64,000 nucleotides of DNA, taken from Polytrichum commune (lineage: Eukaryota > Streptophyta > Polytrichopsida > Polytrichales > Polytrichaceae). Where the stretch lies: the NCBI GenBank assembly GCA_950295325.1, contig OX485808.1, forward strand, positions 13,828,501-13,892,500, given 5' to 3'. The position numbers and the translations under genes were made by a program. Every line of letters begins with the position of its first letter. Position 1 is the first letter of the stretch. Under the pieces are notes generated by a model, which had not been told where the DNA came from, made no database searches, and saw only the letters and a program-made list of their open reading frames with translations. Below are positions 34,501-47,542 of the stretch, piece after piece.

Positions 34501-35984
34501 ATCCTAGGATCCTTTCCAGCCAACATTGCCAGCAAACGCGCAATATATGCATACCACCAAACTTACATCCTAGGGAACAACGTGGATTTCCATGCATGCC
34601 TAGACAGAAAGCGGAAATTTTTTTCAAGCATGTACTCGTCAAAGTATATGTCTGGGACGACATCTCCGTGTCCCTGCACATGTCCCTTTCGATGTTGAGA
34701 TAAACACAAACGCAATAGAAGATCCATTCACATCGCAATATACATGTGCCACATGCGAGGCATGCAAAAATGACTATGCTTACCTGTGTACAAACGTTTG
34801 AACAACGACTTTCTCTCATGCCGCGGCTGGCCTTCCCATCCTGTCGTGGGATCCAGATTCTTTGCGTACTTCTTAATATCGCTACAAAGGACGGCCTTCA
34901 TTGACCCAAATGGTTGCCCTTGCACGTCCAATTCCACATGTTTCTTCATGCTGGTGCTCCCCCCTCCCTTTCGTTTTGGTTGTGGCTGCGAAGTTTCACC
35001 CGCACCATTGTTGTCACCCTCGGAGTCCTCTGTGTCTGAGTGGACACAGTGGGTTGGGTACCCTCGGCTACACAAACCACATATTCAGATTCAATTTGCC
35101 CTATCTATGTTGACATGTTGTGGCCTATGACAGACGAGTATCAGAAGACATACAATGTATGTCTGCCCGATTGCCTAAAATCAGCTCTGTGAAGCCATGA
35201 AGACATAGGGCGCAACAATGGATTTTTTTTGCCTGCTCCGAACCTGAGCCTCTTAAGTTTCACTTAATTACCTGAAATAGACGAGCCATCCCCAAAAGTA
35301 CAATTTCATATGTAGATGTGTATATAACTGGCATAATTAATAAATCACAGGGAATGGGAGCACATCGACTTGGGTATCACAGGACAAAGAACCTGCGCCC
35401 ATTAAATTAAAACCCTAATTGCACTAATGTGGTCATCGGTATCTGCTCCGCCCCGATTCTGTTTCCAACAACCTCGATGAAGTACAATTTTCGATTGGAC
35501 GTCAATTTCGACATCTACATGTCTAAGCCGACATCGTGGGTGACGCATTCCATGACGCCGTTGACTACTCTGCGTCCAAATAAAAGTTTTCGTCTTTGCT
35601 GGGACATACCTGCGACTGAAACTAGCTTATTCTATAGTAACAGCGATACTAGGATAGGCTATCAAATGGAGGAGAAAGTGGCATGTGCCTCCAGGACTGC
35701 TCTCTGTCGGTCATCCCTCCGCTGCGGTCGCCTTCATCTGGCGCATCCTCCTCCGAAGATGTGACCTCAATTACCCTGCTCCGTTTTGGGGGAGGTGAGC
35801 CACGCCTCAAACCCTCCCTGCTTTTGGAGGTGGCCACACGCCTTGGGTCCTCCCTGGCCTTCGACCTCCGCTCTCGAGCTGCTCGCATGTGCTGCCGTGA
35901 TGCAGTGGCATCCGCCTCGGAGGGCGGCAGTGTTGGTGGAGACAAATCCTTCCGCTTGTCGCTGCGATCCCTGGGCCGCACCAT
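31521..35984 (-). pseudogene. TnpA-like protein (Transposase_24 family), one stop
   Basis: The second gene of the CACTA element, expected to bind subterminal repeats and help transposition. Minus-strand exons can be traced: 35984 to about 35700 (MVRPRDRSDKRKD, basic), about 35070-34784, about 33470-33112, 32770-32087, 31861-31724 and 31601-31521. The last three junctions are in phase with good GT-AG sites. Exons 2-3 carry the conserved region (QGQPFGS, WEGQPRHERKSLFKRLY, then PEHWKTLIAMRTTEAAQVKSE). Exon 4 starts with a heptad-like coiled coil (IEAMRTRVTDLEGSVTRL). The C-terminus ends in KKK. A TAG at 32696-32698 interrupts exon 4, probably a former CAG. Exons 1 and 2 have uncertain edges. 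Confidence 0.8.
33410..34790. repeat. Segmental triplication inside the TnpA-like gene
   Basis: Three direct copies of a segment lie at about 33,410-33,720, 33,736-33,920 and 34,470-34,790. All share GGCGTCAATTCCCTCAGACA, CATGCATGCCTA-ACAGAAAGCG and GACGACAT-TC-GTGTCCCT. Copies 1 and 3 also carry the same CTTACCTG splice donor (minus strand). Copy 2 is cut short, and about 510 bp of other sequence (33,925-34,440) separates it from copy 3. That sequence includes a relative of the repeat at 276-1585. Confidence 0.88.
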
Positions 35985-37398
35985 CTTCGACACAGGAGGG
36001 CAACACAGGAGCGTCGGACAAAACACCAAACTAGAGACTGAAGACGCAGGCAACCAGGTGAATGTAAAGACGAAGGCGGCGTGACCTATGACCGTGTGTG
36101 CACCTATGGCCGCGGAGACCTATAACCGTGTCTGCACCTATACCCGGTACAGTCCCCGTGTCCGCCCGAGGACAGAGGCGGCCATTGTAACGCAGCTCCA
36201 GCAGTGGAGAGCCGGAAAAAAAATTGGATGCACGAAAAAATTTGAATTCTTGCATGGCCTAAACTATGAGGCATACACAGGCAATGGGAGAATCACCTGT
36301 TTTGCAGGTGGGTTGAGCACGATGCTTGTTGGTGGAGTGGGTGGTGTGCAATTTTCACTCCCAAACAAGTGGAGCAAGCGTGAGCTGCGGCGCTGTAGTG
36401 CAGGTTGGGTTGCCATAAGTGTGTTTTGCTTTGTGGATGGCATCGTTGCACTCTTGTCTCCGCATTGTAAAACCAGATTGGACAACACTGCAGCGGCCTC
36501 CGAGTCATCCGCATCCACCCTACGCGATTGTTGTACTGTGTCTGCAAAACGGACAACCCTAGCATGCTTTCGTGGCGCACGCGACACTGCCATGCTGCTA
36601 AGTGCTGCTCTTTCAATGTGCGTACAAAGGTGAGGCCGCAACGCTTAGGGTTTACAGAATGTCGGCAAGCCTTTCCGGGGTCTTCTGTAACATCCACTGT
36701 GAGGTATACCCTGTGGGGACACGTGGGAAATGGTCATTTACATGGCATTTTACTTGCGTGGTAGAAACCGTCGTTTTCATAGATGTCATTTTTGACACCC
36801 ATGGTGACATGTGCGTATCCCAACGAATGTGTAGTGTCAGTGATTGTGGGACTGAAAGTCGTCTGGCTGAACGCCCGCCAACCTCCGCAGACTATGCCAC
36901 CAATATGGCGAATGTTTTCACGATCTTCCAAGTGAAAGTCTTCCATGCATGGGGATTCGTTGAGGCAATTTAGATATGCATGGACCGGAAAGGAAAATGA
37001 GCCAGTGTCCTCCAATATTTGTAGCATATGGAATCGAATGCAGAATGGCAACTTGCAAAACCCAAGCCCCACACATGTGTTTGTATTGAATGCACTACCG
37101 TGTAGTGTGGGCACCTTCATTTTGGCGTCCGTCAAGATGTCACCTTGGACAGGAAGTCATTGAAAGGGACGCCCATGTGGACATTCTCGATGACATGTAT
37201 GCAATTTCTCTGCACGTTATGCATGCAATTCCAAAGAGGAACAATGGTAGTTGTTAGAGCTTGATGTAGTTGGGAACAATGGTAGAGTCCGAAAATTTTC
37301 ACTGAAAGGTGACAATATATGTGGGCAGAGGCTCTTTTGGTGAGGTTCTTTTCGCACTTGGCATTGCGAACAACATCTGCTGGTTGGCTGGTCAGAAG
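35985..37398. promoter_or_regulatory. Divergent intergenic region of the CACTA element
   Basis: About 1.4 kb between the starts of the TnpA-like and TnpD-like genes, presumably the bidirectional promoter. It has short repeats of the CTAT(G/A)(G/A)CCG(T/C)G(T/G) type at 36085-36150 and two TGCACTAC copies (36395-36402 on the reverse strand and 37091-37098). Frames here on both strands (for example 36264-36641 minus) have no recognisable domain. Confidence 0.5.
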
Positions 37399-40300
37399 AT
37401 GAGTTCAGCGCAGAGCCGTGGTGCAACCATTCGTTTCACGGAAGACGGACGCACACTACGGCATGTCCCCGTTGGGGACATAATTCTCCACACGGAGTTG
37501 CGCATGGCCACGGAGAATAATGTGCGTGCATATAGGTGTCCTTGCAAAGACTGCAAGGGTGGACGACGGAAAACCATCCAAGTTATACGAGAACACCACG
37601 CTGCGGTAGGACGTGATCCATTCCTACATAAGTCTTTACTAGGCGGTGACCCCCCAGAAGGCTACCCAGCGGCTGGAATTTGGGTAGAGGACGTCTATTG
37701 TGACAACGACGTTGTAGAAGACATCCATGCGGACACAGCAACTCAACGTGTGGACACCGACGACGGGGTACTTCACCCACCTCTCCTGGATGAATTCCAC
37801 GAAGTTGAACGTCAGGTGCTAGAGGCATTGGGCAGAGGGGATGCACTCCACGAAGAGGCCGAAGCCGAAGGACGCTTGCATATGGAGAACGAGGAAGACG
37901 TTGACATTGAAGATGAATTGGATGGTTTGTACACGGAGGCCACCACTCCAGTGTACCCGGGTTCGAAAATGAGCGTTGTGTCCGCTACGATCATCATAAT
38001 GAACATGTGCTCGGTGTTCCGTGTGAGCAATACATTTACTGATGAGTTGTTCCGTTTTTTGTCCGGAGACTTGTTACCGATGCCCAACAAGTTGCCCAAA
38101 ACTCACTATGCGGCTCGGAAGAGCATCCGTCGACTTGGTTTGACCTACAACAATATCCATGCATGCCCCAATGGTTGTATTCTATATGACGAAGAATATG
38201 CAAATCATGATTCATGTCCCAAGTGCACGGCGCGACGATGGCTGGATGGCAGCAACAACATTCTAGCAAAAGTAATCCGACACTTTCCCCTAATTCCTAG
38301 GTTGAAACGGATGTGGCGCTCGTCTGAGATAGCGCGTCTATTGACAGGCCACACCAAGCACGTCAGCAGTGATGACATCATGCGTTCTGTGGTTGACAGC
38401 CCTGCATGAAAGCACATCAACACAGACGTCGCGTTTGGCAACTTTGGGTGTGACGAGAGGAACATGAGACTGGCTCTTGCGCTGGACGGAGTGAATCCTT
38501 TTAAACTAAACAACACCAACTGGTCGACGTGGCCGGTGTTGATATTGATTTACAATTTCGAGCCATGGTTGGTGACCAAAAAGTTTTTTATCTCGTTGTG
38601 CATATTGATTTCCGGTAAGAAGTCGCCGTCCTCTTCAAACATTGATGTGTTTATACGACCACTTTTGAAGGAGCTACAAGACCTTTGGCATGGTGTTGAT
38701 GCTTTAGATTTCTCCCAACCACAAGGGAATCGCACTTTCACTTTGCGTGCCATACTTATGTGGACCATTTCCGATTTTCCCGCATTCGGCCTCATTTCTG
38801 GTCTTACTTGTAAGGGCTACAAGGGGTGCCCTTGTTGTGGACCAAACACCAATGCGAGGATGGCAAAAACGGGGGACATGCTTCCAAATCGGAGCATTAG
38901 GGGCACCAAAATTGTTTACGGGGGCATTCGCCGTTACTTGCCCCGTCACCACCCGTATCGCCGGAATAAGAGATTCAATGGGGAGGAAGAGCAACGTCCT
39001 AGGCCAAAACCGCTGTCGGGGGATGATATCATTCGATATGCAGCTTAGCGCGATTCATACCTGCAGATGGGCGGGAGAGAGAACGGACCCAACGATCCTG
39101 TGCATGTCACAGGTGTCAAAAGACTTAGTGCGTTCTTCGAGCTGGATTATTGGCAGGTGATGCCCGTATAAGAATCCATGATTGCCCATCCTGTCCGCAT
39201 GATGTTGAAGTGGACATAGCGACGTCCGTCTCAGTCACATCGTTTGTAATGATGTCTACAAAGACGTCTGACCTAACCCAGAAGGCTATGACGATTACTA
39301 CCTTTGTTCAAACGGATAGACCAAACATGCAGGTGTCCATGAACTTGCTGGAAATGTGTCTGAAATTGCTCATGTGTCATGTGCAGCATCTGCTAGAGCG
39401 TCACATCCTTGATGTTATGCATTGCAAGAAGAATTTGTGCAAGAACTTGTTGAAGACTCTGTTTGGAATGAATGATAGTCCTGGAAGCAGGGTCGACGCG
39501 GAGGACCTGGGAATACGCGAAGAGATATGGTTGCAACCCCCACGGCGGCAACAGGATGGGTACTATATGCCGCACGCTCCCTATGTTTTTAGGCCAAATG
39601 AACGTGCGGAGTTTGTTGGAATCGTCTCCAATATTCGCACTCCCACAAACTACGTGGGTAGCATTCACAAGCGCCTAGCGGATGGGAAATTGCAGTACAT
39701 GAAAACGCACGACTACCACATTCTCATGCAACAGGCAAGTCAAGATTGACACCCTCGGGAATGTCAATGTTGTAATACAATGTATCAATGTGTCATAGGA
39801 ATATAGGCACACCCCGCATGATGTCTTGCGCGACCTCATTGCAAACATGGTTGACGCGTCACCATCCTGGGTGACGTTATCATCAAACTGTTCCAGCAGT
39901 CCATGTTCTTCATGACGCTCCTAGGTGTTGTGGGTGATGTCCAGGGGGGCGCGACACAATCTTTCTCTGACTTTCTAAGTACATGTCTTCTAGATTCTTC
40001 CAGTGGTTGTACGTAACCTTTTGGATGAAAGCGTGCGCGTTGCTATAATCAAAATGAGTAGAGTGTTTCAGAGACTGTGCGGTAAGAAGGTGAAGAGAAG
40101 CGACAAAGAGGGTACGATGGTGGATGTGGTGATGGCGACATGCGTCATGGAGAAGGAGTTTCCCCCGACATTTATGAATGTCATGACGCATCTTCCCGTG
40201 CATTTGGTGGAGCAGTTGTACACGTGCGGTCCAGTGCATTGTCGTTGGATGTATCCCATAGAACGGTACATGAAAACATTGAAAGATTACATTCGAACAT

Positions 40301-41652
40301 TCGCACATCCGGAGGGGAGCATAGCGGAAGGTTATCAAATGGACGACACGCTTGGATTTTGCACGGAGTACATGCATCAGTACAGAGGAACTACACATCG
40401 TGTATGGGACGTTGAAGAGGATGCAATCATGAACGATGAGATTCTGCGTTGCAACTCACAACAAAAGCGGAAGATGTCCGACGAGTTCCGCAACTACGCG
40501 CACGCTTTTGTGTTGGACAATGCGTCGTCATTGGAGCGTTGCAGAGAGTTAGTGGAACCCAAACTTTCTTTACTTGAGGCCTCGCTGATGTATGTTGTCA
40601 CCCCATGCAATATACATGTGGCATGTCAACTGTGACATGCAACCGTGCATGAGGGTGTGTTCGACATGATGTCCCAATTGACATTCTATCTGAGATATAC
40701 GCGTCACATGTGATTTTGCAGATGACTGGCACTAAGCATTTGCATCACTTTTATATACATGCAAGGGTCATTTCTAACCAGAATTTAATGGCACCCAACC
40801 TTGGGCAGGGAGTATATGGCAGCTAGAGTTTCGCATTGGAAAGAGAGGGAGGCCTTCCGGAAAATGTGTTGCCGTCGGCATCCGTCGTTGGCAGTGCGGT
40901 ACCCGGAGGAACTACACGATCTTCCTCCCTTTGCAACGTGGTTGACATCGCGGCTATCACGTCAGTGTTCCTCCGGCGAAGATGTGGACGTCGATGTTGT
41001 GCAATATGCGCAACCTCCTGAGCGATATGCAATCTCACACCGGAAAATGTATGCGTTTGGCATGCACTTCCGTGTCCGAGGTGCTGAGGGTGGCCTCGTC
41101 ACGCGCGATTCATGTGTGGTGGCCTCTTTTACATGACAAATACCATGGGGCTTAAGAAATGGGCGACCCATAGAGACAACCGAGGAGTATGTGGGCTACA
41201 TCGAAGAGATCTTGGAGCTAGACTACCAAAACCATTGCACCACCGTGCTAGTGTGCGATTGGGTTCGCCCAAGTGCAGATCCTCGACATCCTAACATCAC
41301 ACGGGATCAATATGGTTTCACCGTTGCCAACTTCAACCGCATGGATGGCAAAGTGCATTCAAACTCATTTGCATTTCCATTGCATTGTCAACATGTTTTC
41401 TTCTCCAATGACCCGACTCGGCCAGGATGGAAGGTTGTATGTCGCACGGACGTGAGGGGTAGACGTAGGCAACTACAAACCAACCAATGTTTACCGCGCA
41501 TAATCGATGTGGGCCACGATGCTGACTTTTTGGGTTTACAACCACAAATGGAAGATGTAGAGCCCACTAGGGAGCCTGCAACGGACAGCGGCATGCACAT
41601 CCCGGCCTCGTTGGATGTTCGTGGGGAAGAAGAAAACGAAGGAACACAGTGA
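37399..41652 (+). pseudogene. CACTA TnpD-like transposase (broken)
   Basis: The transposase of the element. Regions in order: an N-terminal transposase-associated domain with YRCPCKDCKGG; the Transposase_21 core with KLPKTHYAARKSI, ACPNGCILY, DSCPKC, GVNPFK and CKGYKGCPCC; LERHILDVMHCKKNL after a 230-bp intron (39157-39386); a DUF4218-like block with PVHLVEQL, GPVHCRWMYPIERYMKTLK; and a DUF4216-like C-terminus with GYIEEILELDY and YGFTVANFN. Another intron lies about 39740-40000. Nonsense codons: TGA 38407-38409 (family Trp), TAG 39046-39048 (probably Gln), TGA 41134-41136. No frameshift was seen, so decay is recent or purely by substitution. The start at 37399 is the Met nearest the conserved region. 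Confidence 0.9.
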
Positions 41653-42921
41653 AGTGGCTACGCCCCAAAGCACCTACAACAACGTCACATTACACATGGC
41701 ATGCAATGTATAAGATTGTGTAGCAAGGGATGCCTTGCTGGAGAGGAACCCACTGTCAAAGCTGATGTCTACTTGGGTGTCCGCAGCAATGTCCTTTGTG
41801 TTCAAACAAACTGATGGTCACAATTTTCTAGGCACACATCTTTTCCATTAGGAGTTGCTCGTCTATATATGGCATGTGGCCACGAGATTCCGCATGGGTA
41901 CTCGAACGTTTATCAGCATGTATTTTTGGAATTGTGTCTGCAATGAGGTGCTGTATTTTGCCATTCTTGCAAAAGTCTTCCCTTGTTTGAATTTAAATGA
42001 TAAACCTTGTGTCTAAATTCACAAATATATAAATCATGGAATTAAAAACAACGATTGCACAGTATGGCAATACAACCAACTTGTAAATGACGTCCGTTGT
42101 ATTCATGTACCGGAGGTTCATAGCGGGTCCGACACCAAAGATTTCAAAAAAGAGGAGTTCAATTTTTTTGGAAATTATCATTTAATGTTGTTGAAATCCT
42201 TTGAAATCAAAATCAACATATGACAAACCAAATTATAAACAATTGACTGAGAAAACATTCATTTTGTAGCAAAACCCGAAAATTTTATATTTTTTCTATG
42301 TTTAGCCGAAGGCCATTTTCCACTTTAATTAATTATTCAACTAACATGTGTTGAACACGCTATGAACCTATGGTATTTAATTGTGCTCAAACATGTCTAC
42401 CTTGTGGCAATTAGAGAATGACTCTATAACCCTCGTGTTTTTTGGTTCATCCGCCCCAAATATTTCAACGGAACTCGGGAGAATAACACGCATGCCAAGA
42501 ACCATATTCAAGAACCGTGAGAAATTTATGTGGCATTCCCTTGAATTTTTGCAAAGAAGTTTGTCTTTTATAGCCAACCACACGTAGTTGCCCATTCTCT
42601 AACCTTTTTTTTCCCGGGCAGCACTTTGAGTCTGCCCGCCGCAACTACATACATGCCATGGATAGACCTCTGGGGATGATGTGGCGTTAGCGGCCTTACA
42701 GACGCCCTGACGCAGGACGTCAGCATATATTAAATGACATCCACAAAAACATGGTTATCCTCCCTGACATCGCCATGTTGTGCCCCATGATCTGTCATGT
42801 TTCACGCAACGTCCAATAAAATCTACAATTCTGTGGGCGTTAATTGCCAAACATAGTGACATCTCAGAAGACATCACTCGTTTCTCTAAAACGACCCCAA
42901 AAACGCGGGTTTCTTATAGTG
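41653..42921. promoter_or_regulatory. Right subterminal region of the CACTA element
   Basis: Downstream of the TnpD-like gene comes an AT-rich stretch (about 41,980-42,600) with no gene. The last 250 bp are rich in GACGTC/GACATC motifs (for example 42716-42721), which mirror the left subterminal region, and the terminal inverted repeat follows. Confidence 0.6.
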
Positions 42922-43248
42922 ATAGGTAGTGTTTAATATTCATCAATAAACTAGGGTTTGTAATATTTGGAGGAACGAAGAATTTATGTGAGGTTCATTG
43001 AATGCCTTTGGATTGCATGAGAAATTGCCTCAATTGACTTAAAAATCATCGAATTAAGATGTTGGTTGTGGATGAACCTTAGATGTATTGGAGGTTGATT
43101 TATGTGACAAATACAATGTCATGTGACTGAGAAGGTTCAAACCTCCCTAACTTTTAATTTATGTTCTCGTGATTTATAATAATTTATGATAAGGACTACT
43201 TACTAGGGTTTGAGGGGCGGCAAGGGGTTGTGAGGGGGCCGTTTGTTG

Positions 43249-43310
<62 letters not shown>

Positions 43311-46300
43311 ATTAAATCAATGTTGATTTGGTCTTGTGTGCAAGTTTGGGGTGGTCATTGAGAGTTTCAAGATAGTATTAAATTGTTTCAAGATAGTGCT
43401 ACAACCATGCACCATTCAATTTTATTTGCATGTACGGTTAATGTACAGTTGACCTTTAGTTATGAATTAACGTCATCTTATAACAATTCCAAGAACTTGA
43501 TGAATGCTATAGTTTACAAACAAAATCGAGTCTATAAATAATTTTATGGTGTAAATTATATTTACCTATAGGGTCTTGAAAAACACCTCAAAGTGCCATT
43601 TTATTTACTAATAAGATGCCAACTATTGAAGAAAGCTAGATGAATAGCCCATCTTTAAGTAACCCCCGACTGCACGTGGTTTACAAAAGTATATAGCTTG
43701 TGATCTCCCTGGGTCTAATGGTAGTTTCTGATTCTATTATATCATAGATTCTCATTCTATCATGGTGGTTGTGTGATTGGAGCGTTATTTGTTGTGGCTT
43801 GTATATGTGGTAATTTTTGGTGATCGGAGGGAGAGGACTAGCTTGTTGTCGTATGGGGGCATTCACGGTTGGGGTACTACTTTTGGGTGTCTAACGGTTA
43901 AAGGACTAAATTAAATAACTTTACATAGTTGGTGTGCTTAGATTTGTATTGTGGAGCATATTTTGGATCATACCTACATCTAATATTCCATATTGAGTAC
44001 ACCGACAAAGTTAATTTACAAGGAATAGGGTTATCTAAGATATCATTCTGATTCCTTAACAGACATCCATGGGTGCTATCAAAATTGTTGACCTTAGGAT
44101 CAAGGAATGAAAAGGACAACAAAAATTAATTGAAATGATCTCAGTTTTTTTCCTCACAATTATTGTTCAATTGTGTACCAATAGAACTAAAAATGTATTG
44201 CATACCAATTGTATAGCTTTACATATGACACCAAACATGGCCAACAATACACAATAACATGGCTACATGAAAAATGAACGTTTAGTATTAAAATTGAACA
44301 TAAAAAAATATATGTATGGACACATGACACTTACACCAAGGTACTAGGATGGAAAACAGGAAATAAATCACCTCCGATGTACACTTCAATAATGAAATTG
44401 CTATTGATGTGGCCCAAACAAGTCATATGACCTCTTTACAAGTCCTATGACCTATATACTCATTTCATAAAGGATTTATTTATTATTGGTGATTATTTAA
44501 TAATAATTAATATCTTTCTTGATAAGTCCTATGACCTATCTACTTATTTATTTAAAATTTATTGATCAAATAATAGTAAATCATAATAAACGCTAAGATC
44601 CAATGCGACATAGTCCTTAATTCCTTTGTCCCAAATGTAGTATCCCAATCGTGAATGGCCCCGTATCACTTTGATCAATTTTGAAGTGTGTTTGTATCCT
44701 TGTCTTAATTTTTATGGGATTATTATGACAATTAAGTTTGGTAGCAAAAAATATGCATGTATAATGTGGTTGTTGAAAGCCGTGTAACCATGTCTAGACC
44801 TAGACTCCTTGTTATGACCACTCACACTTGGTCAAAGACCACTATCTTGAAGTTTGTGTTAGAATTTTAAAGGGTTTGTAACTTGAGTTGTAACTTGAAA
44901 GTGTTCACCGTTCTTATAGATGATTTGGGGGCAAGCCATATGGAATTGACATCACAAAATATCGAGGGTGGAGGAGGTGAAAACTTTGCCCTCACTATTG
45001 ATTACAATACTTTTTATGGTTGATTGTTTGTGGGCACTTATTATGATCCACTATTCCCAAACCTCCGCATCAAGTGTCAAAGTTGGTGTTATTGGACTAT
45101 TGCTTTTGCGAAAGGGTTGCGGCCACATAACTTCCTTTACTTGATCCTTCACTCAAAATCATGTCTACATACGTCACTTCACTCTATACTTGTCCTTAAA
45201 GCTACATGTGTGAATTGGATATGCCACGTGCAATTATTCTATCTACCGGTGAATGGTAAGGAGAGTCTTGAGCTCGAGGAGACACAAAAAGATAATATGT
45301 CAACTATCTCTCCAAAGTAAGACTTTTAAAAAATAAAAATAAAAAATCTTCATTACAGTCTCCGTTGTGACTTGCATGGAGCCTTCATAGTTACGTCTAC
45401 TAGGTGTTCCAACCAAATTGGCCGTTCCATTCACCCAACTTCTATTTACTAAGTCCAATGCTATTTCTTACTTGAATATGGGTGTCAAATATCTAATGTG
45501 TAAGTTTTTAGAGTGAAATTGTCGTCATTGATTGTCATCTTATACTAGAAATTGCTCAACCTTACATCTTAAAGAATATCAGTGAAACCAAAGAGAGCAC
45601 AATCTCCAAAACCTAGTCCAATATTATCATGATCTATAATAACGTGACCTTGCCATGGCGTTCGTCTCTTGAGAAAGCAACTATCAAAGTCTTCAAATTC
45701 AAATTGTAGGCTTTGTTTGCAGCCTGGGGTCGACACTCCTCGAAAGTTAGACACTACATGTGGCCAAAGATAGGGTCCTTTAAAAAATGATGGTAATTTT
45801 TTTTGAATCGGTTGCAATATAAGAATAGGCCTAACGTAATATATGACTTTGAGTTCAAAATAATGTAGGATATAATGAATTCCATGAACTTAAGTTTAGA
45901 TTAATTATAAGATACCATGCTATAAATCACGTATAATCTGTCTATGGCTTTGTAATAAAAACAATTCATGTTGTTCTTGAGTGCATATGTATTTTGTGTA
46001 TGTATGTTTTGCATTGTGGAATCTTGAAATTAGCCATGTGTGGAGGATAATCATAGGGCATACCATAATTGAGACAAGTTGCTTGTTGACTTATAATAAA
46101 CATATGGTACATGAAAATGACTCGCACCAGCCTTTCAAAGTAAATGAAAGATACTACAAAATATGCACAGTTAGAAAACTATCTAATTGAATGAGCCATT
46201 TAATTGATTATCACCAAGATAATATCCCCCAAATAATTGCACCCTTGTTGCATGTGGTTCCCATAAGTCACACTAAGTGTCAACCCCATGATTTGCAGCC

Positions 46301-47503
46301 ACGTGCTAGAAAAAAACTAAAAAGTCAACAATTGTTTTCCTCCATTTGAATGGATCCTAAATTCTAGTTTATTAATATCTAGTTGTTTGAGAACGCCTTG
46401 ATAGCTTGATGTGGTTGAGGCATAAGCCAAATTCTTGATGAGACTTACGTCAATGTAGTGTGTGATGGTTAATTTATCATTGATAGTGAGGTCATGATAC
46501 ATCTACTAATCCACTTAATTATTCGATTTAACAAGTGTGGTGTAGGATGTCTAGTTAACTATAATTATAGTGATTTTGCTTTGACTGCAATCCTTTGTTA
46601 ATAATCAGGCTTAGTGTCTCTCATTCAACCTCCTAGTGACAGATAAAAATTGCGCTTGCTGATCCCAATCTAAAATTAGGGTCACTTCACATACGAGCCA
46701 AGAGCCGTGACCATGAAATTGTGAGAGCCCGAAAGAAAGTGTTCAAAGGCCGTCCCAACACACCTCCAAAATCATGTAGTGTGGTCACGGGTCCTCAAGT
46801 GTAGTGTGAAGTCATATGTGACCGGGGCCTCAACCTAATGTTATTTCAAGGAATTTCTGTTCATGCAGGTCCTCACACATGATAAAATAGAATAAATCAA
46901 CGGTTGTGGGCGTTCGGAGTGCCATGATCTCCCGGTTTTGTGTTAGGCCTACCTTCAAGAGGTGGTTTTTGAAAATAATCCAAGTGACCATGAAACATGA
47001 TCCATTTGACGCCATGTAAGAATCCATGTAGACTTTACATCCATCTTGCATTCACATACTCCATTGGTCCCTCAAGCATAGTGTGAAGTGAACTTGGACT
47101 GGCCCTGCCTTTTCCACCAATGAGAGTGCTTGAATTGTAATGGTCATGGGCTCTCAGTCTCGTGTGTGAAGTGGCCCTTAGCATATACACATTCAGAGAC
47201 AAACCATAGTCTTATTCAACAACCTTTGGAACACCCAAGCCAAGAGCCTTCTTGAGAAGATTATTGGGCTGCACTCACATTCTCACATGATTTATGTCGA
47301 AGTACTTCAAATTATGTCGCACTCCACTCTCCCAATTGCACAAGGGGACCCGATTCCAATACTGAGTCCATGATACTGTGTTAAATGGCTAAAAAGCTCA
47401 GATACACCATAATGTTATAAAATAAAAATAACATCCATGTTTTTTATTTGGACCAATGGGAGCATGTTCTTCCTTACCCTGATCCCATTTTACCAAATGA
47501 TAA

Positions 47504-47542
<39 letters not shown>

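Larger units (their letters stand above)
30490..42921. mobile_element. Complete CACTA (En/Spm-type) element
   Basis: The element begins CACTATAAGAAA (30490-30501) and ends with its exact complement TTTCTTATAGTG (42910-42921). It is flanked on both sides by ATA (30487-30489 and 42922-42924), the 3-bp target duplication expected for this superfamily. The length is 12,432 bp. Inside are a TnpA-like gene on the minus strand and a TnpD-like transposase on the plus strand, transcribed away from each other from a shared region near 36-37.4 kb. GACRTC-type hexamers crowd the subterminal regions and introns. Both genes carry nonsense codons, so the copy is not autonomous now. Confidence 0.97.

Noticed and set aside
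36264-36697. Minus-strand frames of 125-134 codons between the two CACTA genes
   Set aside because: Overlapping frames on both strands, no recognisable domain, in a likely bidirectional promoter region.
39150-39386. N-terminal part of the 199-codon frame beginning at 39150
   Set aside because: The segment 39157-39386 has good intron borders and interrupts a conserved block. The frame only happens to read through the intron.
45024-45320. 98-codon plus-strand frame
   Set aside because: No recognisable domain, no promoter or splice support, and AT-rich intergenic composition.
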